6,003 nt of DNA from Sphingomonadaceae bacterium (GTDB lineage Bacteria > Pseudomonadota > Alphaproteobacteria > Sphingomonadales > Sphingomonadaceae), in assembly GCA_014380205.1 (NCBI GenBank), contig JACMKH010000125.1, positions 1 to 6,003 on the forward strand, in the 5' to 3' direction. The notes beneath the pieces were generated by a model that worked only from the letters and a program-made list of their open reading frames with translations, searched no databases and was not told the origin of the DNA. The position numbers were made by a program, and so were the translations under genes. Each line of letters begins with the position of its first letter. The first letter of the stretch is position 1. This document shows, piece after piece, positions 1 through 4,899 of the stretch.

Positions 1-45
1 GAGGAAGAAGGCCGGGGCATAGGCCATCTTGAGAATGTTGGTCAT
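1..45 (-). CDS. N-terminal fragment of an unidentified leftward gene
   Basis: Read on the minus strand, an ATG at 45-43 opens a frame that is still open at the window edge. It encodes MTNILKMAYAPAFFL. A good Shine-Dalgarno sequence, AGGGAGA (58-52), lies 6 nt upstream, which is the main reason to call this a real gene start. The visible peptide has one Lys and then becomes hydrophobic (AYAPAFFL), which would suit the start of a membrane protein. Fifteen residues are too few to assign a family; a sterol desaturase/fatty-acid hydroxylase type membrane enzyme is only a guess. The gene is divergent from the RTX gene and shares with it an intergenic region that carries a CRP-like site. Confidence 0.6.
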   Translation of the reverse strand, partial: MTNILKMAYAPAFFL

Positions 46-51
46 CTTGGA

Positions 52-58
52 TCTCCCT
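52..58 (-). promoter_or_regulatory. Ribosome binding site of the leftward gene
   Basis: AGGGAGA on the minus strand, 6 nt before the ATG at 45. It supports the start of the otherwise very short visible fragment. Confidence 0.6.
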
Positions 59-70
59 AGTCTGCGAATC

Positions 71-86
71 GCCGGGTTTTCCCGGC
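71..86. repeat. Perfect inverted repeat in the leader of the leftward gene
   Basis: GCCGGG-TTTT-CCCGGC is a 6-bp all-GC stem with a 4-nt loop. It lies 13 nt upstream of the leftward gene's Shine-Dalgarno sequence and would probably form a hairpin in that gene's leader RNA. There is no U-run after it on either strand, so it does not look like an intrinsic terminator. It could be an operator or an RNA-stabilising stem; the function is not known. Confidence 0.4.
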
Positions 87-122
87 TGACGAGAGAGAAT
101 TAGGCGTCGCCCGCAAAGGCCG

Positions 123-140
123 CTGTGAAGGGGATCACAG
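123..140. promoter_or_regulatory. CRP-family (cAMP receptor protein-like) binding site
   Basis: CTGTGA-AGGGGA-TCACAG is a perfect 6-bp palindrome with a 6-nt spacer. It matches the established CRP consensus TGTGA-N6-TCACA at every conserved position. Its centre (131.5) is 86 bp from the leftward start codon and about 146 bp from the RTX ATG. If the leftward transcript starts near position 90, the site would sit near -41.5 (class II activation geometry). The matching -10 region (TAATTC, minus strand, 102-97) is poor, so that promoter is uncertain. A CRP/FNR-family regulator is inferred; which of the two divergent genes it controls is open. Confidence 0.5.
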
Positions 141-240
141 GGGCCAAATTTTTGTTCGCGGCTCCAAAGCGACGTTGGCGAGCGGGCCAGCCGAAAAAAG
201 GTTGATCCGATCCACGACGCTTCCACGCCTTGCTCCATGA

Positions 241-257
241 GACCCGAATTGCGGGTC
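241..257. repeat. Inverted repeat just upstream of the RTX ribosome binding site
   Basis: GACCCG-AATTG-CGGGTC is a perfect 6-bp stem with a 5-nt loop that ends 8 nt before the AGGGAGG ribosome binding site. An overlapping shorter stem, GCGG-GT-CCGC (251-260), is mutually exclusive with it. The position suits either an operator or a leader hairpin that affects RTX translation. The function is inferred from location only. Confidence 0.35.
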
Positions 258-265
258 CGCGAGAG

Positions 266-272
266 AGGGAGG
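266..272 (+). promoter_or_regulatory. Ribosome binding site that fixes the RTX start
   Basis: AGGGAGG lies 5 nt before the ATG at 278. It favours this ATG over the in-frame TTG at 230, which has no comparable ribosome binding site and adds 16 residues unlike the rest of the protein. Confidence 0.7.
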
Positions 273-277
273 CGATC

Positions 278-2641
278 ATGCCGGTCATTGATGGCACGAG
301 CGGAAACGACACTCTGGGCGACACCTCCGGGAACGACACGCTCAACGGTCTGGAGGGCAACGACAGGCTCAACCTCACCGCAGGCGGCTTCGATATCGCA
401 AATGGCGGTCTCGGCACCGACACGCTGGTCCTCGATTACAGCGCGGCGACATCGGCGGTTCAGGATAATGGCCCGCCAAGCGCCAACGGCACGTTGGGCG
501 GTTTCAACGGCGGCTACTTCAGCACCAACCTCAGGGTAACCTACAACTCGATCGAGCGGTTCGACATCACGACAGGCACATTCAACGACACGATCACGAC
601 CGCAAGCGGCAACGACACCGTCAGCACCGGCCTTGGCGACGATTTCGTCAACGTCGGGTCCGGCAAAAACACCGCCGACGGTGGCGGAGGGACGGATCGC
701 CTGTCCGCCGATTTCTCCGGCCAGGGGGCCGGCGTTTCGATCGATCTCAACAACGCGATCAGCAGCGGTGCGTTCGGTTCCTTCTCGAACTTCGAATATT
801 TCGGGACGATCACAGGCAGCGGCTTCAACGACGTTTTCCTCAACGCCTCCGGCGCGGGCATCAGCACCTTCAATCTGGGCGCCGGCAATGATACCGTGTC
901 GCTGCTCGCCGGCACGAGCGGCACCAGAACCGTCAATGGCGATCTGGGCAGCGACACGCTGGTGGTCGACTTCAGCGCCGGCGGGAGCGCCGTCCAGAAT
1001 AATGGCCCGCCCAGCACCAACGGCGCGCTCGGCGGCTTCAACGGCGGCTATTTCTCGACCTTAGGCCGGGTCAACTACACCTCGATCGAGCGCTTCGACA
1101 TCACCACCGCGGCGGGGGTGTTCAACGACACGATCACCACCGCGACCGGCGACGATACGGTCAACACCGGCGATGGCGCCGACCTCGTGGATGTGGGTGC
1201 TGGCGACAATACCGCCAATGGCGGCGCGGGGGTGGATCGGCTCTCGGCCGATTTCTCCGGGCAGACCGGAGGCGTTTCGATTAATCTGAACAACACGCTC
1301 AATGATGGCGGATATGGCTCCCTCAAGAACTTCGAATATTTCGGAACGATTACAGGCAGCGGCTTCAACGATGTTTTCCTCAACGCCTCCGGAGCGGGCA
1401 TCAGCACCTTCAATCTGGGCGCTGGCAATGATACCGTGTCACTGCTCGCCGGCACGACCGGCACCAGCCGCGTTCATGGCGATGTCGGCAGCGACACGCT
1501 GATGATCGACTTCAGCGCCGGCGGGAGCGCCGTCCAGAATAATGGCCCGCCCAGCGCCAACGGCACGCTCGGCGGCTTCAACGGCGGCTATCTCTCAAGC
1601 TTGGGTCGGGTCACCTATACCTCGATCGAGCGCTTCGACATCACCACCGCGACAGGGGCGTTCAACGACACCATCACCACTGCCTCAGGCAACGATGTCG
1701 TCAATACCAAGCAGGGCGACGATCTGGTCGATGTCGGCTCGGGCAAGGACACCGCCGACGGCGGTGCGGGCGAGGACGGCATCGCGGCCGATTTCTCCGA
1801 CGACAGCCGGGGCGTCGTCATCGATCTCGAGGATGCGGTCAACAGCGGCAAGTTCGGGTCGTTCACGAGCTTCGAATATTTCCGCGACATCATCGGATCG
1901 GATTTCGACGACAGCTTCACCGGCATGTCCGACGTCGACACGCGCGAGCTCTTCGAGCTTGGCGACGGCGACGATGTCGTCGAAGTTCGCAACGGGCGCG
2001 ATACGGTCCATGGCGGCGACGGCGACGACACGCTGGTGGTCGACTACAGCACTACCGAGTCCGCGACCATCTCCTCGCAGCCAACCCTGAATCCCAACGG
2101 CGGCTTCGATGGCATGCTCACCCCCTCGCCGGCGGCGTCCAACCTCTGCTTCTTCACGTCGATCGAGAATTTCGACATCACGGCCAGCACGGGGGTCTAC
2201 GCGGACAAGCTGATCACCGGTAGCGGCGACGATATCATCAGGAGCGGCGGGGGCAACGACACGCTCGCCGGCGGCCAGGGCGACGACACGCTGATCGGCG
2301 GCGAGGGAGGCGACAAAATGTCCGGAGCCGGCGGGGCGGACCAGTACCGTTTCGACAGCGTCGCGTTTGGCGATGGCGACCGGATCGAAGGCTTCAATAT
2401 CACCGAGAACGATGTCTTCGCCCTCGACAGCGACGCCTTCGGGCTCCCCGAGGGGGCGCTCGCGGCGGGGCGGTTCGTCGTCGACAATACAGCGCAGGAC
2501 GCCGACGACCGGCTGATCTACAACCCTGCTAACGGCAAGCTGTTCTTCGACGCGGACGGGACGGGCGCGCAGGCGCAGGTGCTGATCGCGACCATAACGA
2601 ATACCCCGACGCTGAGCGCGGGGGATTTCATCGTAATCTAA
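278..2641 (+). CDS. Calcium-binding RTX-like repeat protein, probable type I secretion substrate
   Basis: The protein is 787 residues, acidic, rich in Gly, Asp, Asn and Thr, and has no signal peptide. Residues 4-35 are RTX-like (SGNDTLGDTSGNDTLNG). Residues 42-219, 220-399 and 400-577 are three tandem homologous units of 178, 180 and 178 residues, and 578-647 is a degenerate fourth. Each unit carries an SIERFDITT strand, G.GNDTV or G.GDD calcium-loop motifs, a GGFNGGY loop, an NFEYF segment and, in units 1 and 2, an FNLGAGNDTVSLLAG segment. Residues 648-686 are canonical GGxGxDxx nonapeptides (GGGNDTLAGGQGDDTLIGG), which bind Ca2+ in a beta-roll. The C-terminal 100 residues (DRIEGFN, LIYNPANGKLFFDADGTGA, ending AGDFIVI) match the serralysin/M10 C-terminal export type. 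No protease (HExxH) or lipase domain is visible, so a structural, adhesive or surface-layer role is inferred. Only one Cys is present. No secretion genes lie nearby. Confidence 0.88.
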   Translation: MPVIDGTSGNDTLGDTSGNDTLNGLEGNDRLNLTAGGFDIANGGLGTDTLVLDYSAATSAVQDNGPPSANGTLGGFNGGYFSTNLRVTYNSIERFDITTGTFNDTITTASGNDTVSTGLGDDFVNVGSGKNTADGGGGTDRLSADFSGQGAGVSIDLNNAISSGAFGSFSNFEYFGTITGSGFNDVFLNASGAGISTFNLGAGNDTVSLLAGTSGTRTVNGDLGSDTLVVDFSAGGSAVQNNGPPSTNGALGGFNGGYFSTLGRVNYTSIERFDITTAAGVFNDTITTATGDDTVNTGDGADLVDVGAGDNTANGGAGVDRLSADFSGQTGGVSINLNNTLNDGGYGSLKNFEYFGTITGSGFNDVFLNASGAGISTFNLGAGNDTVSLLAGTTGTSRVHGDVGSDTLMIDFSAGGSAVQNNGPPSANGTLGGFNGGYLSSLGRVTYTSIERFDITTATGAFNDTITTASGNDVVNTKQGDDLVDVGSGKDTADGGAGEDGIAADFSDDSRGVVIDLEDAVNSGKFGSFTSFEYFRDIIGSDFDDSFTGMSDVDTRELFELGDGDDVVEVRNGRDTVHGGDGDDTLVVDYSTTESATISSQPTLNPNGGFDGMLTPSPAASNLCFFTSIENFDITASTGVYADKLITGSGDDIIRSGGGNDTLAGGQGDDTLIGGEGGDKMSGAGGADQYRFDSVAFGDGDRIEGFNITENDVFALDSDAFGLPEGALAAGRFVVDNTAQDADDRLIYNPANGKLFFDADGTGAQAQVLIATITNTPTLSAGDFIVI
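401..934 (+). repeat. RTX protein long repeat, unit 1 (178 residues)
   Basis: This unit runs from the NGGLGTDTLVLDYS segment to TSGTRTV. It contains the NGPPSANGTLGGFNGGYFS loop, SIERFDITT, two GDD/GND calcium-type loops and the FEYFGTITGSGFNDVFL block. It is two residues shorter than unit 2 because ITTGTFND lacks two residues found in ITTAAGVFND. Confidence 0.85.
935..1474 (+). repeat. RTX protein long repeat, unit 2 (180 residues)
   Basis: It begins NGDLGSDTLVVDFS and ends TTGTSRV. Its second half is nearly the same as that of unit 1 and its first half nearly the same as that of unit 3. The stretch 966-1015 is identical over 50 bp to 1506-1555. Confidence 0.85.
1475..2008 (+). repeat. RTX protein long repeat, unit 3 (178 residues), second half diverged
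   Basis: The first half closely follows unit 2 (HGDVGSDTLMIDFS, then the GGFNGGY loop and SIERFDITT). From about 1785 it diverges into a more acidic version (GVVIDLEDAVNSGKFGS, IIGSDFDDSFTGMSD, ELGDGDDVVEV), losing the NDVFLNASGAG block of units 1 and 2. Confidence 0.8.
2009..2218 (+). repeat. RTX protein long repeat, degenerate partial unit 4
   Basis: It starts with HGGDGDDTLVVDYS in register with the other units and keeps a reduced NPNGGFDGML loop and SIENFDITASTGVYADKLIT. It then passes straight into canonical RTX nonapeptides. The second half of the unit is missing. The segment contains the protein's only Cys (NLCFFTSIE). Confidence 0.7.
2219..2335 (+). repeat. Canonical RTX nonapeptide block
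   Basis: It encodes about four consecutive GGxGxDxx-type nonapeptides (GSGDDIIRS, GGGNDTLAG, GQGDDTLIG, GEGGDKMSG). This is the established Ca2+-binding beta-roll motif of RTX proteins, placed as usual just before the C-terminal secretion region. Confidence 0.85.
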
Positions 2642-2649
2642 GCGAGCAG

Positions 2650-2679
2650 GAGGCGGCGTCTTGGGTGCGACGCCGCCTC
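2650..2679 (+). terminator. GC-rich hairpin after the RTX gene, probable terminator without a U-run
   Basis: GAGGCGGCGTC and GACGCCGCCTC form a perfect 11-bp stem with an 8-nt loop (TTGGGTGC), starting 9 nt after the RTX stop. The position is right for a transcription end or mRNA 3' stabiliser. The bases after it (ATCCGGCTGG) contain no T-run, so it is not a classical intrinsic terminator, though U-poor terminators are common in high-GC bacteria. Confidence 0.55.
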
Positions 2680-2721
2680 ATCCGGCTGGCAAGGTTACGC
2701 ACAGCCTGGAGCGCGCGAAAT

Positions 2722-2751
2722 CTGACAAGCGGGCGGCAGCTGGATTAGGAT
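2722..2751 (+). promoter_or_regulatory. Candidate sigma-70 promoter of the phosphate operon
   Basis: CTGACA (5 of 6 to TTGACA) and TAGGAT (4 of 6 to TATAAT) are separated by 18 bp. Transcription would begin near 2758, leaving a leader of about 65 nt before the ATG at 2824. No PHO-box-like repeat was seen. The call rests on hexamer matches only. Confidence 0.35.
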
Positions 2752-2823
2752 GGGGCGGGTCGAGGGAGCCGCCCTATCCGCCAGATCGCCGCCCTTCCTT
2801 ATGAGACCGACGAGGCGGGCGCG

Positions 2824-3885
2824 ATGCGCATCCTGCTGATCACCTCGCGCGACACGCGGCGCTGGGTGATTCCCAAGGGCAATCCGATCCGCGGACTCGC
2901 CGCGCATCGCGCCGCCGAGCAGGAGGCGTTCGAGGAAGCCGGGATCAGGGGCATCGCCTGCCCCTCCTCGCTCGGCCGCTATTCCTATCCCAAGCGGCGC
3001 GCCGACGGCAGCGCGCGGATCGCGACGGTCGACGTCTTCCCGCTCGCGGTCACCGGCCAGGCCGAGGACTGGCCCGAGCAGGGCGAGCGCGATGTGCGCT
3101 GGTTCTCGGTCGAGGACGCGGCGAGCGCGGTCGACGAACCCGATCTCAAATCGATCATCGCCGCGTTCCGCGAGCCGCCCACCGCGCCGCGACTCGGCGC
3201 GCGATTCATTCTATGGCTGCGCTCCCAGGGGGGAAGGATACCGATGCTGCGCTGGTTCCAGGCATTGATGCCCAAGCAGGGGCGCTTCTTCGAGCAGTTC
3301 GAGGAGCATGCCGCGACGCTAGTTGCGGGAGCCGACGCGCTCGCGCAGCTGCTCCAGGGTGGCCCCGGCATGGCCGAGCACCGCCAGACCATCTTCGACC
3401 GCGAGCACGAGGCCGACGACATCATCCGCGACGTGCTCCAAGATGTCCGCCGCACGCTGATCACGCCGTTCGACCGCAGCGCGATTACCGACCTGATCGG
3501 ATCGATGGACGACGCGATCGACCAGATGAATCAGACCGCCAAGGCGACCGAGATTTTCGACTGCCAGAGCTTCGCGCCGCAGATGCAGGACATGGCCGCG
3601 CTGATCGTCGAGGCGGCGCGAATCACCGCCGAGACGATGCCGCTGCTCCGCTCGCTCAACCTCAACGCGCCGCGCCTGCTCGAGCTCACCGAGCGGCTCG
3701 TCAAGCTTGAGGGTCATGCCGACGAGCTGCATGAGGCAGGGGTCAAGGCGCTGTTCAAGAGCGCCAGACGGGAGCCGATGGACTTCGTCGTCGGCCGCGA
3801 AATCTACAGCCATCTTGAGAAGGTCACCGACCGGTTCGAGGATGTCGCGAACGAGATCCAGGGTCTCGTGATCGATCACGCCTGA
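2824..3885 (+). CDS. Nudix hydrolase domain fused in frame to DUF47/PhoU-like domain
   Basis: The frame encodes 353 residues. Residues 1 to about 120 are a Nudix hydrolase: SRDTRRWVIPKG leads into a Nudix box at 19-41 (G19, E34, E37, E38, G40, I41), and these glutamates would bind the catalytic divalent metal. The PKG lead-in and EEAG resemble the diphosphoinositol-polyphosphate phosphohydrolase-like group; the substrate is not known. Three usual positions differ: N20, L25 (usually Glu) and Q33 (usually Arg). Residues 141-353 are a full-length DUF47 (PhoU-like Pit accessory) domain. No stop codon separates the two, but a strong ribosome binding site precedes Met141. The protein may therefore be a fusion, or two products from one frame. 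The ATG at 2824 is the only usual start in this frame, with a weak GAGG 8 nt upstream. The Nudix homology appears to continue upstream (RQIAALPYETDEAGA, 2779-2823), so this start may be too late or the 5' end damaged. It is the first gene of an operon with Pit. Confidence 0.7.
   Translation: MRILLITSRDTRRWVIPKGNPIRGLAAHRAAEQEAFEEAGIRGIACPSSLGRYSYPKRRADGSARIATVDVFPLAVTGQAEDWPEQGERDVRWFSVEDAASAVDEPDLKSIIAAFREPPTAPRLGARFILWLRSQGGRIPMLRWFQALMPKQGRFFEQFEEHAATLVAGADALAQLLQGGPGMAEHRQTIFDREHEADDIIRDVLQDVRRTLITPFDRSAITDLIGSMDDAIDQMNQTAKATEIFDCQSFAPQMQDMAALIVEAARITAETMPLLRSLNLNAPRLLELTERLVKLEGHADELHEAGVKALFKSARREPMDFVVGREIYSHLEKVTDRFEDVANEIQGLVIDHA
3231..3238 (+). promoter_or_regulatory. Internal ribosome binding site for DUF47
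   Basis: GGGAAGGA lies 5 nt before the ATG at 3244, inside the open Nudix frame. It is the best Shine-Dalgarno sequence in the operon and indicates that DUF47 is, or recently was, translated independently. Confidence 0.65.
3244..3885 (+). CDS. DUF47 family (PhoU-like) phosphate transport accessory protein, internal start
   Basis: From the internal ATG the product is 213 residues, which is the usual stand-alone length of DUF47 proteins. It begins MLRWFQALMPKQGRFFEQFEEH, a typical family start. It is helical throughout, with PhoU-type acidic motifs (REHEADDI, GSMDDAID, EGHADELHE, TDRFEDVANE) that in PhoU-like proteins bind metal clusters. DUF47 proteins are cytoplasmic, are encoded next to Pit transporters, and are thought to modulate their activity. 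The length, the family-like N-terminus and the strong ribosome binding site favour this as the main DUF47 product. The same frame continues upstream through the Nudix domain without a stop, so a fusion product is also possible. It ends IDHA, 12 bp before the Pit ATG. Confidence 0.75.
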   Translation: MLRWFQALMPKQGRFFEQFEEHAATLVAGADALAQLLQGGPGMAEHRQTIFDREHEADDIIRDVLQDVRRTLITPFDRSAITDLIGSMDDAIDQMNQTAKATEIFDCQSFAPQMQDMAALIVEAARITAETMPLLRSLNLNAPRLLELTERLVKLEGHADELHEAGVKALFKSARREPMDFVVGREIYSHLEKVTDRFEDVANEIQGLVIDHA

Positions 3886-3897
3886 GCCGCGCGCCCG

Positions 3898-4899
3898 ATG
3901 GAGCTGATCGCCTTTCCGCTGCTCGTCGCGCTGATCGCGGTCGCGCTCGCGTTCGACTTCCTCAACGGCCTCCACGACGCGGCCAACTCGATCGCGACGG
4001 TGGTGTCGACGCGCGTGCTCAAGCCGCAATACGCCGTCGCCTGGGCGGCGTTCTTCAACTTCATCGCCTTTCTGTTCTTCGGCCTCCACGTCGCCGACAC
4101 GGTGGGGCGCGGGATCGTCGAGGCGGCGGTGGTCGATCCCGGGGTGATCTTCGGCGCGCTGATGGGCGCGATCAGCTGGAACCTGATCACCTGGGGGCTG
4201 GGCATTCCCTCGTCGTCGAGCCATGCGCTGATCGGCGGGCTGCTCGGCGCGGGGGTATCGAAGGCCGGGCTCTCCTCGGTGGTGTGGAGCGGGGTGCTCA
4301 AGACCACCGCCGCGATCTTCCTGTCGCCCGCGGTAGGGCTGGTGCTCGCGCTGCTGCTCGTGCTGGTGATGGCGTGGCTGTTCGTGCGTTTCACGCCGCT
4401 CAGGGCCGACCGCTGGTTCCGCAAGCTCCAGCTCGTCTCGGCGGCGATGTATTCGCTCGGCCATGGCGGCAACGACGCGCAGAAGACGATGGGGATCATC
4501 GCCGTGCTGCTCTACTCGCAGGGGATGCTCGCGGGCGGTTTCCACGTGCCCTTCTGGGTGGTGATCACCTGCCAGGCGGCGATGGGGCTCGGCACGCTGT
4601 TCGGCGGCTGGCGGATCGTTCACACGATGGGATCGAAAATCACGCGGCTGACCCCGGCGCAGGGCTTCTGCGCCGAGACGGGGGGCGCGATCACCCTGTT
4701 CACCGCGACATGGCTCGGCGTTCCCGTCTCGACGACGCACACGATCACGGGCGCGATCATCGGCGTGGGGACGTCGCGGCGGCTCTCGGCGGTACGCTGG
4801 AACATCGCCTCGCGCATCGTCTTCGCCTGGTTCGTGACGATCCCAGCGGCGGGGCTGATCAGCGCGGGATTCTATCTGGCGACGACGCTTTTCGGCTAG
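3898..4899 (+). CDS. pit: Pit-family low-affinity inorganic phosphate transporter
   Basis: A 333-residue inner-membrane protein of the PiT family (PF01384), which imports phosphate, often as a metal-phosphate complex, by proton symport. The two inverted family signatures are clear: [12 protein letters not shown] (20-31) and [14 protein letters not shown] (186-199). The two Ser/Thr-rich re-entrant motifs are [13 protein letters not shown] (102-114) and [18 protein letters not shown] (274-291). About ten hydrophobic segments are visible, with the cytoplasmic loop near 164-180 ([13 protein letters not shown]). The length fits the short bacterial PiT type, which is smaller than E. coli PitA (about 500 residues). 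The ATG lies 12 bp after the DUF47 stop and has no obvious Shine-Dalgarno sequence, so translational coupling to DUF47 is likely. The stop codon overlaps that of the convergent acetate symporter gene. Confidence 0.93.
   Translation: MELIAFPLLVALIAVALAFDFLNGLHDAANSIATVVSTRVLKPQYAVAWAAFFNFIAFLFFGLHVADTVGRGIVEAAVVDPGVIFGALMGAISWNLITWGLGIPSSSSHALIGGLLGAGVSKAGLSSVVWSGVLKTTAAIFLSPAVGLVLALLLVLVMAWLFVRFTPLRADRWFRKLQLVSAAMYSLGHGGNDAQKTMGIIAVLLYSQGMLAGGFHVPFWVVITCQAAMGLGTLFGGWRIVHTMGSKITRLTPAQGFCAETGGAITLFTATWLGVPVSTTHTITGAIIGVGTSRRLSAVRWNIASRIVFAWFVTIPAAGLISAGFYLATTLFG

Noticed and set aside
230..277. A longer RTX start at TTG 230, adding 16 residues
   Set aside because: It has no good ribosome binding site, the added residues are unlike RTX sequence, and AGGGAGG sits 5 nt before the ATG at 278.
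541..1464. Two minus-strand frames opposite the RTX repeats, similar to each other
   Set aside because: Their similarity simply reflects the underlying RTX repeats; they are Pro/Ser/Val-rich with no domain signature.
401..2218. The regular repeats as a CRISPR array or satellite
   Set aside because: The period of about 540 bp, preserved reading frame and coding substitutions show they are repeats within a protein gene.
2750..2752. ATG 2750 as the Nudix start
   Set aside because: It is one base out of frame with the Nudix domain and overlaps the candidate -10 hexamer; it would need a frameshift to work.
2695..2907. A 70-codon minus-strand frame across the spacer and Nudix start
   Set aside because: No ribosome binding site or family features were seen, and it overlaps a candidate promoter and the Nudix domain.
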